Positions 44,140 to 52,747 of a stretch of 64,000 bases of DNA are shown here, in pieces. The stretch's first letter is position 1. Each line of letters begins with the position of its first letter. A model generated the notes under the pieces. The model made no database searches and was not told the DNA's origin. It saw only the letters and a list, made by a program, of their open reading frames with translations. The stretch covers positions 31,128 through 95,127 of the forward strand of contig JAZNVU010000056.1 of assembly GCA_045592985.1 (NCBI GenBank), given 5' to 3'. Position numbers and translations under genes: made by a program. This DNA is from UMGS172 sp045592985 (GTDB lineage Bacteria; Bacillota; Clostridia; Oscillospirales; Acutalibacteraceae).

Positions 44140-46020
44140 TTATTTACCCTCTCTTTTCAATTTATCCATATAGATAAGCAGTACCGAAATGTCGGCAGGG
44201 CTGACACCCGATATGCGGGAAGCCTGACCTATATTTGCAGGTGCTATTTTTTTAAGTTTTTCAACCGCCTCAAGCCTTAACCCTTTGATTTCGTCATAGT
44301 TAATGTCGGCAGGCAAAAGTCGGTTTTCAAGCCTTTGCATTTCTTTGACTTGCGCAAACTGTCGTTCAATATAGCCTTTGTATTTTATCTCGGTTTCTGC
44401 CTTTTCGGTGATGCTGTGAGATAAATCGGGGCGTTCTTTATCAAACGGTGCTAAATCGTCGTAGCAAAGTTGCGGACGGCGGATAAGGTCGGCAAGTGAA
44501 GTGCCGTTTTTAAGCGGTGCCGTACCTTTGCTTTCAAGCAGTTTGTTGAGTTCAGGCAAGGGAGCTAAATACGTGGTCTCAAGCCGTTCGATTTCATGCT
44601 CTTTTTTGGCGGTGCGGTCTAAAAATGCGTTGTAATCCGCTTCGGTTACAAGACCTATTTCGTAGCCTTGTGGCATAAGTCGTTCGTCGGCATTGTCTTG
44701 ACGCAAAAGCAGACGGTATTCCGAACGTGAGGTCATCATGCGGTATGGGTCGGAGCATCCCTTTGTGCAAAGGTCATCAATAAGCGTTCCGATATATGAA
44801 CTCGAACGGGGCAACACAATCTGTTCCTTGCCTTTTATCTTAAGTGCGGCATTTATACCGGCTATAAGACCCTGCGCGGCGGCTTCTTCGTAACCCGACG
44901 AGCCATTAAACTGACCTGCGCCGTAAAGACCTTCATGTCCTTTAACCTCAAGGGTGGTTTTAAGTGCCAGAGGGTCGATGCAGGTGTACTCAATGGCATA
45001 AGCGTTGCGCATAACCTGAACGTTTTCAAGACCTTTTATGGTTTTGTAAAATTCAATCTGTACTTCTTCGGGTAAAGATGAAGACATACCTTGAAGATAC
45101 ATTTCCTCGGTGTCGGCTCCGCAAGGTTCAATAAATAACTGATGCCTTTCTTTATCGGCAAAACGAACGATTTTGTCTTCAAGGCTGGGGCAATATCTGG
45201 GACCTACACCCTCAATAACTCCACCGTAAAGCGGTGAACGGTGCAGGTTGCGAAGAATAACCTCTTTTGTTTTGTCGTTGGTATAGGATATGTAGCAAAC
45301 CGAACTGTTATCGATATCTTTGGGGTCGGTAGAGTAACTGAACGGTACAACTTCGTCGTCACCCGGTTGAACTTCAAGTTCGGAAAAATCAATACTGCTG
45401 CGCAAAACTCGGGCAGGAGTACCCGTCTTAAAACGTCTTAACGGCACCCCTAACTTGCTCAGGTCATCAGCCAAAGGACGTGACGGAAAAGTACCGTCGG
45501 GTCCGCTTTCGAAATTGACTTCGCCAACGTAAATTTTGCCTTTCAGATAGGTGCCTGTGGCAATTATAACAGCCTTTACCGTATATTCTGCACCAAGGTG
45601 GGTTGTGCAAACCCAACCGTCGGTTGTCTTTTTAAGACCGCAAACTTCTGCCTGACGAAGTTCCAAATTTTCCTGCAATTCGAGTACGTGTTTCATATAT
45701 GCCGAATAAGCCCTACGGTCAATCTGAGCACGCAGACTATGAACAGCAGGTCCTTTTCCGCGGTTTAACATTCGGTTTTGAATGGTAGTTTTGTCGGCTG
45801 CTTTGCCCATTTCACCGCCCAAGGCGTCAATCTCGCGCACAAGGTGACCCTTTGCGGTACCGCCGATTGACGGATTGCACGGCAGATTGCCGACCGAATC
45901 CATATTAATGGTGAAGATTGCCGTTTTAAGACCCAGCCTTGCCGAAGCCAAAGCGGCTTCGATTCCCGCATGACCTGCGCCAATGACGGCAACATCATAA
46001 TTTCCTGCAAAATAACTCAT
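44140..46020 (-). CDS. mnmG: tRNA U34 modification enzyme MnmG (GidA)
   Basis: 626 residues. FAD motif VIGAGHAGIEAALASARLG (about 12-30), GTPARVLRSSIDFSELEVQPGDDE, CPSLEDKIVRFADKE and AGQFNGSSGYEEAAAQGL are family hallmarks. With MnmE it makes cmnm5U34 in tRNA using methylene-THF. Start follows mnmE by 12 bases. Confidence 0.97.
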   Translation of the reverse strand: MSYFAGNYDVAVIGAGHAGIEAALASARLGLKTAIFTINMDSVGNLPCNPSIGGTAKGHLVREIDALGGEMGKAADKTTIQNRMLNRGKGPAVHSLRAQIDRRAYSAYMKHVLELQENLELRQAEVCGLKKTTDGWVCTTHLGAEYTVKAVIIATGTYLKGKIYVGEVNFESGPDGTFPSRPLADDLSKLGVPLRRFKTGTPARVLRSSIDFSELEVQPGDDEVVPFSYSTDPKDIDNSSVCYISYTNDKTKEVILRNLHRSPLYGGVIEGVGPRYCPSLEDKIVRFADKERHQLFIEPCGADTEEMYLQGMSSSLPEEVQIEFYKTIKGLENVQVMRNAYAIEYTCIDPLALKTTLEVKGHEGLYGAGQFNGSSGYEEAAAQGLIAGINAALKIKGKEQIVLPRSSSYIGTLIDDLCTKGCSDPYRMMTSRSEYRLLLRQDNADERLMPQGYEIGLVTEADYNAFLDRTAKKEHEIERLETTYLAPLPELNKLLESKGTAPLKNGTSLADLIRRPQLCYDDLAPFDKERPDLSHSITEKAETEIKYKGYIERQFAQVKEMQRLENRLLPADINYDEIKGLRLEAVEKLKKIAPANIGQASRISGVSPADISVLLIYMDKLKREGK

Positions 46021-46032
46021 TTAATAATCCTT

Positions 46033-47406
46033 CTATTTACCTACACAAAATCTTGAAAATACTTCGTCGGCAACGCGTTCGGTAACACGCTCTCCCGTAA
46101 GTTCCAAAAGTGCCGCTAACGCATCGTCAACCAGCACGCCGACTGCGTCGACCGTTTGACCCGAGGACAAAACGGTTATTGCTTCATTTATGTGGTCTAA
46201 TGCGCGAACGGCGCAGTTGCGCTGACGTTCGTTTAAATAAACGGCGGCTGTGCCGTCAAGATGGGCAGTACCGGTTATAGATTTAATCTCGGTTGCTAAT
46301 TTTTCTATTCCGTCACCCGATTTTGCCGACATTGTAACAAAGGGGATTTTTAAAATTTCTGCTGCCGTAGTGTCGGGAGTGATAACGTCTGATTTGTTAA
46401 AAACCGCAACGGTTTTGTGAGCGTCAAGAGTGCTAAGCAGACCGTTTATATCAAAACCTTTATCGGTACCGTCAAACACTGCCAGGCACAAATCTGCCGA
46501 AGCAATTTTTTCTTTAGTACGGAGTACACCGATTTTTTCAACCTCGTCGTCGGTTTCTCTGATACCTGCAGTGTCAGAAAGCCTTAAGGTAACACCGGCA
46601 AAGGTGACGGTTTCCTCAACCACGTCGCGGGTGGTACCTGCTACCGAGGTAACAATCGAACGATCAAATCCTGCAAGCAGGTTCATTAAGGTTGATTTAC
46701 CTGCGTTTGGGGGACCTATAATTACGGTGTTTATGCCGTTTCTTATCATGCGTCCCGTATCGTAGGTACTTGTCAGTTCCAAAAGCTTTGATTTTATACC
46801 GTCAAGCATTTTGGGGAGTTTATCAATACCGCTGAATTCAGGTTCTTCATCAGGAAAATCCGAAAAAGCAGCAACAATGGATGCGGCATAACTCAAATCA
46901 TCTCGAATGGTGTTGCATTTTGCCGAAAGACCGCCTTGCAATGCTTCAACCGAAGCATTTAAAGCTTGTTCGCCTTTGGCAGAAATAATATCCATAACTG
47001 CCTCGGCACTTGAAAGGTCGAGCTTTCCGTTTAAAAAGGCGCGTTTGGTAAATTCGCCCGGACCGGCAAGGAAAGCGCCTGCGTCAAGTACGGCTCTTAA
47101 AACCGAACGGACAACAAAATCGCCGCCGTGTACCGACAGTTCGACCGTGTCTTCACCGGTGTAACTTTTGGGTGCTCTGAAAACCAAAGCAATTGACTGG
47201 TCGATAGTTTTTTTACCCTGTTTGACCGAGCCGAAATGTGCGCGGTAGCCTTCGGACTCAACAAGAGGTTTGCCCGATACGGCGCAAAATACCTTATCGG
47301 CTATTTTAAGTGAATCAGAGCCCGAAATTCTGACCGTTCCTATACCGCCTTCACCCGAAGGTGTAGCAACAGCGACAATAGTTTTATCAAATTCCACTTT
47401 TGTCAT
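46033..47406 (-). CDS. mnmE: tRNA modification GTPase MnmE (TrmE)
   Basis: 457 residues. N-terminal folate-binding domain, helical domain, G domain with GPPNAGKSTLMN (about 228-239), DTAG and NKSD, and the C-terminal CxGK (FCVGK) needed for catalysis. Forms a complex with MnmG. Upstream neighbour is an LRR lipoprotein 8 bases away, an unusual partner. Confidence 0.97.
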   Translation of the reverse strand: MTKVEFDKTIVAVATPSGEGGIGTVRISGSDSLKIADKVFCAVSGKPLVESEGYRAHFGSVKQGKKTIDQSIALVFRAPKSYTGEDTVELSVHGGDFVVRSVLRAVLDAGAFLAGPGEFTKRAFLNGKLDLSSAEAVMDIISAKGEQALNASVEALQGGLSAKCNTIRDDLSYAASIVAAFSDFPDEEPEFSGIDKLPKMLDGIKSKLLELTSTYDTGRMIRNGINTVIIGPPNAGKSTLMNLLAGFDRSIVTSVAGTTRDVVEETVTFAGVTLRLSDTAGIRETDDEVEKIGVLRTKEKIASADLCLAVFDGTDKGFDINGLLSTLDAHKTVAVFNKSDVITPDTTAAEILKIPFVTMSAKSGDGIEKLATEIKSITGTAHLDGTAAVYLNERQRNCAVRALDHINEAITVLSSGQTVDAVGVLVDDALAALLELTGERVTERVADEVFSRFCVGK

Positions 47407-47414
47407 AACCTTTC

Positions 47415-48971
47415 TTAATCTTTTAAAATGGAATATTTTATTTTGTTTTTCTTTAAATAACTTTCGGCAACCGAGCCTTTAGGACAATAAACCTTTCGTG
47501 AACCTTTTTCGCAACTCATGAAAATGTCTTTACCTAAAGAAGTGTCTTTGCCTTCAATATAAACTTGGATATTGTTACAACCCTCAAAAGCGCCTTCGCC
47601 GATATTTTTTACATGTTCTTCAAAACGCAGTTCTTTAATGGAGGTACAAAAGGAAAACAAACCGGTGGGAATATCGGTAATCGCCGAAGGAACTGTAAAT
47701 TCTTTAAGTGAATAGCAACAAGCCAATGCGATTTCACCAATACTTGTTACCGTGTCAGGAAAGACAAGTTTTTCTATTTTTATACAACCGAAAAACGCTG
47801 CAGAATTAACTGTTTTAACCGAATCGGGAATATTTATCTCAACCAATTCGCTACAGTTATAAAAGGCAGATGTACCTATGTAAGAAGTGTTGCTCGGAAG
47901 GGTTATCTTTTTAAGATTTGCGCAGGAATAAAACAAATAGTTATCTATTATTTCAAGGTTGGCAGGTAAAACAACATCGGTCAACTTGGAACATTGAGCA
48001 AACACGGTGTCTTCTATTTTGGTGTCAGCCCCTAAAAATGTCACGCTTGTAAGTGCCGTACAGTCGTAGAAAGAACCAGCACGTACGCACCTAACCGATG
48101 CAGGAATAGTGACTTTAGTTAGGGTACTGTTACTTGAAAAAGCACCCGAAATATATTTTATATCTTCGGGAACGGTGATTTCAGTTTCACTTCCAAGGTA
48201 AGATATAAGCACTTGATTGCCAATTACTACAAAGTCGCTGTTGTTTGCCATAAGCCAGGTTGTACCTTGAAATGCATTGGTTCCAATGTCAGAAATATGT
48301 GAGGGGATAATGACATCGGTCAAGGATGAACAGTTGTAAAATGCATAGTCGCTGATTCCTATAACGCTTGTGGGAATAGCAACACTAAATACGTGTGTAT
48401 TTTCAGAAAAAGCATCAGACAGATATTTTACTGTCTTGGGAACGACTATATCACCGTCGTCGCCGTTATAATCTATGAGAACGCCGTCGCCTATAACGAC
48501 AAACTCATCGGTTTGTTGTTCAAGCCAAGGGGTACCGAAAAACGCGGCACAGCCCACCTTAATAAGGGCGTTTGAAAGGGTGATATCAACAAGTTTTGTA
48601 CAGTTGCTGAATAAATAATTGCAAATTTCAGTGACGGTGTTAGGAATCACTGCCGAAGTGAGATAAGCATTATTCTGCAAAGACGAAACGCTTATAGCCT
48701 TGACAGGTTTACCGTTTATAACCGACGGAAACTCAATGCTCGGCGCGCCAAACTCCAACGAGCAGTCGGTTATTTCAATATAGTCGTGATATTCGGTATA
48801 GTAAAAAATGCCCGATTTACCTGCTGATACGATGTTTTCGTTGACGTGGTATTCTACAGGTGGAACATACGCGCCAAGGTCAACAGAACTTGTGTTTTGT
48901 TTATTGCCTGAGCAGGCGGTAATGCATGATATTAAAATAATAATAACCAAAACAATGGATAATTTTTTCAT
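47415..48971 (-). CDS. BspA-type leucine-rich-repeat lipoprotein
   Basis: 518 residues. Lipoprotein signal with ISCITAC lipobox (Cys about 20). About 15 LRR_5 (BspA/TpLRR) repeats of the kind AFYNCSSLTDVIIPSHISDIG fill residues 75-500, interrupted twice by a shorter insert (DGVLIDYNGDDGDIVVPKTVKYLSDAF and a second copy). Surface-anchored; such proteins often mediate adhesion. Sits directly before mnmE and appears to drive that operon from its own promoter. Confidence 0.88.
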   Translation of the reverse strand: MKKLSIVLVIIILISCITACSGNKQNTSSVDLGAYVPPVEYHVNENIVSAGKSGIFYYTEYHDYIEITDCSLEFGAPSIEFPSVINGKPVKAISVSSLQNNAYLTSAVIPNTVTEICNYLFSNCTKLVDITLSNALIKVGCAAFFGTPWLEQQTDEFVVIGDGVLIDYNGDDGDIVVPKTVKYLSDAFSENTHVFSVAIPTSVIGISDYAFYNCSSLTDVIIPSHISDIGTNAFQGTTWLMANNSDFVVIGNQVLISYLGSETEITVPEDIKYISGAFSSNSTLTKVTIPASVRCVRAGSFYDCTALTSVTFLGADTKIEDTVFAQCSKLTDVVLPANLEIIDNYLFYSCANLKKITLPSNTSYIGTSAFYNCSELVEINIPDSVKTVNSAAFFGCIKIEKLVFPDTVTSIGEIALACCYSLKEFTVPSAITDIPTGLFSFCTSIKELRFEEHVKNIGEGAFEGCNNIQVYIEGKDTSLGKDIFMSCEKGSRKVYCPKGSVAESYLKKNKIKYSILKD

Positions 48972-49012
48972 AGAATTTATTAAACCTCATTATAGTATAA
49001 ACAATTCCATAT

Positions 49013-49042
49013 ATTATACATTTTGTTGCTTTGTGTTGTCAA
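49013..49042 (-). promoter_or_regulatory. Sigma-A promoter of the LRR-mnmE-mnmG-SDR row
   Basis: On the minus strand TTGACA, 18-bp spacer, TATAAT, about 40 bp before the LRR gene. Confidence 0.75.
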
Positions 49043-49078
49043 GAATTACACATTGAAACAGTATGTTTTGTTAAATAG

Positions 49079-50038
49079 TCAAGTATTATATTTTCTTGTC
49101 TTACTTATATATGTCTGTTCTTCGATTATATATTTGGGTCGGTGCTTGGTTTCAAGGTAAATCTTTCCGATGTACTTGCCTATAACACCGATAGATATCA
49201 TTTGTATTCCGCCCACTATCCAAATAGATGCCATAAGGCTGGTCCAACCGGCAGTGGTGTTGCCTAATATGTGTTGTATAAGTGCATAAATTAAAATTCC
49301 AAAACCAAAAATACAAAACAAAGTACCTAAACGCAAAATAAGTTTTATAGGCTTTATGCTGAGCGAAGTAATACCCTCAGAAGCAAACGAGAGCATCTTT
49401 TTTAGCGGATATTTGCTTTTGCCTGCAAATCTTTCAGCACGTTCGTAGTATACCGTGCAAGATTTAAAGCCCAAAAGTGGAACGAGTCCCCTTAAAAACA
49501 GGTTAACTTCGTCAAACTGTGCCAAAGCATCTAACGCTCTGCGGCTCATAAGACGGTAATCGGCATGGTTGTATACCGTTTCAGCACCAAGCCAATTCAT
49601 CAACTTATAAAAGAAAGAAGCGGTGGTGCGCTTAAAAAACGAATCTTTTTTTCGGCTTGAACGCACGCCGTATACAATATCGTTGCCGTCTTTGTAACAG
49701 GCAATCATTTTGTCAATGGCATTAATATCGTCCTGCAGGTCGGCATCCATTGATATTACGGCATCAAAGTGGTCTTTAACGGTTAAAAGACCGGCAAGCA
49801 AAGCATTTTGATGACCGCGGTTACGGCTTAACTTTATTCCCTCAAACCATTCATTTTGACTGCTCAGTTCGGTTATAATATTCCAAGTAGAATCGGTCGA
49901 ACCGTCGTCTACAAAGAAAATTCGGCTATCGGCGGAGATTTTATCACTCAAAAATTCAAATTTTTCACTAAGCCTTTTGGCTGTTTCGTTCAACACTTCC
50001 TGCTCATTATAGCAGGGTATAACAACGGCAAGTTTCAT
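49079..50038 (-). CDS. Family 2 glycosyltransferase with C-terminal membrane spans (GtrB/DPM1-like)
   Basis: 319 residues. LAVVIPCYNEQEVLNE at the start, DDGSTDSTW, metal-binding DADLQDD (about 90-96), then two C-terminal spans (about 228-255 and 262-290). This architecture transfers a sugar from UDP- or GDP-sugar to polyprenyl phosphate. ATG at 50038 chosen with AAAGGA upstream. Its start lies next to the spoIIID promoter in the opposite direction. Partner flippase or transferase not seen nearby. Confidence 0.88.
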   Translation of the reverse strand: MKLAVVIPCYNEQEVLNETAKRLSEKFEFLSDKISADSRIFFVDDGSTDSTWNIITELSSQNEWFEGIKLSRNRGHQNALLAGLLTVKDHFDAVISMDADLQDDINAIDKMIACYKDGNDIVYGVRSSRKKDSFFKRTTASFFYKLMNWLGAETVYNHADYRLMSRRALDALAQFDEVNLFLRGLVPLLGFKSCTVYYERAERFAGKSKYPLKKMLSFASEGITSLSIKPIKLILRLGTLFCIFGFGILIYALIQHILGNTTAGWTSLMASIWIVGGIQMISIGVIGKYIGKIYLETKHRPKYIIEEQTYISKTRKYNT

Positions 50039-50064
50039 AAATTTCAGGTTCCTTTCGGGTAAAG

Positions 50065-50093
50065 GCATATTTTTTTATGCGTTCTCATACAAT
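50065..50093 (+). promoter_or_regulatory. Sigma-E promoter of spoIIID
   Basis: GCATATT (50065-50071), 14-bp spacer, CATACAAT (50086-50093): a perfect match to the B. subtilis sigma-E consensus KMATATT-N14-CATACAHT. Known spoIIID genes are sigma-E controlled. Confidence 0.85.
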
Positions 50094-50121
50094 TAAACAG
50101 CAATCGGATGGAGTTGAGTGT

Positions 50122-50370
50122 ATGAGGAACGCAATTGAAACGCGGGCGGTAATTTTAGGGGAATACATAATCGAAAATGAAGCAACGGTGCGAGCCGCGG
50201 CAAAACAGTTCAGTATCAGCAAATCGACGGTACATAAGGATGTTACCGAACGGCTAAAAACCGATAATCCTTCACTTTGGCGGCAGGTTAAAATAGTGCT
50301 TGAACGCAATAAAAACGAACGTCATATAAGAGGCGGTCTTGCAACAAGAAGAAAGTATAAGGGTGAGTAG
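50122..50370 (+). CDS. spoIIID: Sporulation transcriptional regulator SpoIIID
   Basis: 82 residues from the ATG at 50122 (GGAG 8 bases upstream); an upstream ATG at 50077 would lie before the transcription start. HTH RAAAKQFSISKSTVHKDVTERL and the basic GGLATRRKYK end are diagnostic. It controls mother-cell genes after engulfment. A spoIIID and spoIID pair within 9 kb strongly suggests a sporulation programme. Confidence 0.95.
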   Translation: MRNAIETRAVILGEYIIENEATVRAAAKQFSISKSTVHKDVTERLKTDNPSLWRQVKIVLERNKNERHIRGGLATRRKYKGE

Positions 50371-50398
50371 TGCCATAAAAGGGCACTACTTTTTTATT
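50368..50398. terminator. Bidirectional terminator
   Basis: AGTAGTGCC and GGGCACTACT stem with ATAAAA loop, T-run TTTTTTATT on the plus strand; also covers the end of the convergent CGC gene. Confidence 0.85.
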
Positions 50399-50837
50399 TG
50401 TTTTCAGGGATTTCAGGCTTTGGTTTTGCCAAGGCTTTTTCGGCTAACATGGCGGCTGTGGCAATACATTCATCACAGGTTTTAAGCGGTTTGCCAGTTT
50501 CAATACCGCGTATAACCTTGCAACAATCCGAACCACAGGTTTCAATAAATCCGGCGGTAACTTCGCTGCAAAGTTTATAGGTATCACGTTTGGTTATAGG
50601 GCCTTTTAAAAGGCTTGCGTTACTGTGGTAGAGGCTTGTGACAAATACTGCGGCAGAAAGTGCTCCGCAGGTGAGGTTATAGCCTCCCATTCCACCGCCA
50701 AACCCTTCCATGGCTTTAACGGCGGTTTCTTTGTCTAATCCCAATTCGTCGCAAAACGGCAATACTACCGACTGTGCGCAGTTAAAACGAAGTTTGCGGT
50801 GGTTGTTTATGGCTTCTAAAACTTTTTTTCCTGCCAT
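50394..50837 (-). CDS. C-GCAxxG-C-C family redox protein
   Basis: 147 residues. Signature: CAQSV near 20, CGALSAA (GxxCGA) near 58, CGSDCCKVI near 104 and a CDEC pair near 120. The family (often next to redox and iron-sulfur genes) is uncharacterised; Cys pairs suggest metal or cluster binding. Last gene of the polA-ywlE-rimI-tsaD row, 15 bp after tsaD. Confidence 0.85.
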   Translation of the reverse strand: MAGKKVLEAINNHRKLRFNCAQSVVLPFCDELGLDKETAVKAMEGFGGGMGGYNLTCGALSAAVFVTSLYHSNASLLKGPITKRDTYKLCSEVTAGFIETCGSDCCKVIRGIETGKPLKTCDECIATAAMLAEKALAKPKPEIPENK

Positions 50838-50851
50838 TTTAAAATCTCCTT

Positions 50852-51862
50852 TTATTTTCGGTAATCAATGGGCATGGTCGCCACAGCATTAAGTTCACTG
50901 CCCGATATATTGCCCGAATTATATTCGTGGATTGCCTGAGCGCCAACCATCGCGGCATTGTCACCGCAGTATTTTCGCTCGGGCAAATAAATTTCTAAAC
51001 CGCGTGATTTACATTCGGTTTCCATACGGTTCCTCAGTTCCGAGTTTGCCGAAACACCGCCTGCAAGCACGACTTTTTTCATCCCTGTAATCTCGGCGGC
51101 TTTTAATGTGTTGGCAATAAGAATGTCACACACTCTTTCCCTTACGGTGGCGCAAAGTACAGGAACATCTATGGTTTCGCCTTTTTGTTCGGCATTGTGG
51201 GTAAGGTTTATAACGGCGGTTTTAAGACCTGAAAAACTAAAGTCCAATTCGCATCCGTCAACCTTAGGCCAAGGCATTGGATATTTTTTAAAGTCAGAAA
51301 CGGTTGCCGTTTTGTCAAGCAAAACACCGCCGGGGTAGGGTAGTCCCATGCTTCTTGCCGATTTGTCGAAACATTCGCCTGCGGCATCGTCACGCGTTCT
51401 GCCGATTATTTCAAAATCGGTGTATGAATTAACCTTGGCAATGACGCTGTTACCACCCGAAACAAGTAAGCACAAAAACGGAGGCTCCAATTCTTTGTGC
51501 GTTATGTAGTTGGCGGCAATGTGACTTCTTAGATGATGTACGGGTATAAGCGGTACGTCGAGGGATAAAGCAAGTCCTTTTGCATAGTTTACACCCACAA
51601 GCAAAGCACCGATAAGACCGGGTGCAAAGGTGACGGCAACGGCATCAATGTCGGTAAAAATCAAGTTCGCATCACTCAAAGCCTTGGCAACAACGGCTGA
51701 AATAGCCTCGGTATGTCGGCGGGATGCAATTTCGGGTACAACGCCGCCATATATCCTGTGCTCTTCAATTTGTGTTGCAACGACGTTGGACAAAACCTCG
51801 CGGTCTTCAACAACTGCGGCGGCAGTTTCGTCACACGATGATTCAATAGCAAGAATTTTCAT
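50852..51862 (-). CDS. tsaD: tRNA threonylcarbamoyltransferase TsaD
   Basis: 336 residues. Kae1/TsaD motifs: ESSCDETAAAVV at the start, HHLRSHIAANY with the metal His pair near 109-113, and GGVSANSELR near 270. Transfers threonylcarbamoyl to A37 of ANN-reading tRNAs. rimI is upstream, as is common; tsaB and tsaE are not in the window. Confidence 0.97.
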   Translation of the reverse strand: MKILAIESSCDETAAAVVEDREVLSNVVATQIEEHRIYGGVVPEIASRRHTEAISAVVAKALSDANLIFTDIDAVAVTFAPGLIGALLVGVNYAKGLALSLDVPLIPVHHLRSHIAANYITHKELEPPFLCLLVSGGNSVIAKVNSYTDFEIIGRTRDDAAGECFDKSARSMGLPYPGGVLLDKTATVSDFKKYPMPWPKVDGCELDFSFSGLKTAVINLTHNAEQKGETIDVPVLCATVRERVCDILIANTLKAAEITGMKKVVLAGGVSANSELRNRMETECKSRGLEIYLPERKYCGDNAAMVGAQAIHEYNSGNISGSELNAVATMPIDYRK

Positions 51863-51868
51863 TAAATA

Positions 51869-52327
51869 TCACCTGAAATTAAGAGTCATAATTACGGCAT
51901 CCTCTTTTGGGTTGCTGTAAAAGTTTTTGCGTCTGCCACATTCCGTAAAGCCGTATTTTTTGTAGAGCAAAACGGCAGGCTCGTTGGAAGCACGAACTTC
52001 CAAACTCAAAAACGCCGCACCTTTTTGTTTACATTCGTCAACCATTTTGCTGACGATAGCAGCACCGATACCTTGACGTCTTTCGGTAGGAATTACGGCA
52101 ATGTTGGTTATGTAACACTCGTCCAAAACGGTGGTAAAACCGCCGTGACCTAAATATTTTCCGTCTTTAACGGCTAAAAAATAGGTGCCGTTTAATGAAA
52201 CGGTGTCTTTAATACCGTCTGCACTCCAACCTTCTTCACCTAAAGTCAAGGCTTCGGTATCTGCCATCTCGTCGGCAAACACAGGGTCAAATGGCATTAT
52301 TTCAAATTTGTTGTTCGATGTATTCAT
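51869..52327 (-). CDS. rimI: Ribosomal-protein-alanine N-acetyltransferase RimI
   Basis: 152 residues, GNAT fold: ECYITNIAVIPTERRQGIGAAIVSKM (acetyl-CoA loop) and NEPAVLLYKKYGFTECGRRKNFY. ATG at 52327 (GAAGGT upstream) overlaps the end of the phosphatase gene by 26 bases. Adjacent to tsaD as in many Firmicutes. Confidence 0.92.
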   Translation of the reverse strand: MNTSNNKFEIMPFDPVFADEMADTEALTLGEEGWSADGIKDTVSLNGTYFLAVKDGKYLGHGGFTTVLDECYITNIAVIPTERRQGIGAAIVSKMVDECKQKGAAFLSLEVRASNEPAVLLYKKYGFTECGRRKNFYSNPKEDAVIMTLNFR

Positions 52328-52742
52328 ATATACCTTCAAGTTGTAAGTTGATATTTTTGGCACACTCGCGGTAATCGTCAAGCGTACCACCAAATGGGTC
52401 GGGAATATTCAGTACCTTTATGCGCTTTTCAGGTATACCGTAAAAAGAAAGTACAGTGCCATGCTCTTTGGTCATACAAACAAAAAGGTCGGCAACGTCA
52501 AGTTCTTCCCGACTAAGCGGTGTGGCTGTGTGGGAACTTATATCTATTCCATAATCAGCCATGGCAGTCACCGAATGATGAGTAACAGTGGCACCGTTTT
52601 GTGCGCTGAGTCCTCGGCTTAATACCATAACTTTTTTTAGTTGAGATTCACTAAGTTTACTTTTAAATAACGCTTCAGCCATAGGACTTCGGCAGGTGTT
52701 ACCTGTGCATATAAAGATAACAAGAAATTTATTATCGGTCAT
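52302..52742 (-). CDS. ywlE: Low-molecular-weight phosphatase, YwlE (protein-arginine phosphatase) type
   Basis: 146 residues. P-loop FICTGNTCRSPMAE: C-x4-CR with Thr before the second Cys, the residue that distinguishes arginine phosphatases (YwlE) from tyrosine ones. General acid Asp in PDPFGG near 120. Removes phosphoarginine in the McsB/ClpCP pathway. Starts 5 bases after polA ends. Confidence 0.85.
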   Translation of the reverse strand: MTDNKFLVIFICTGNTCRSPMAEALFKSKLSESQLKKVMVLSRGLSAQNGATVTHHSVTAMADYGIDISSHTATPLSREELDVADLFVCMTKEHGTVLSFYGIPEKRIKVLNIPDPFGGTLDDYRECAKNINLQLEGIYEYIEQQI

Positions 52743-52747
52743 AAAAA

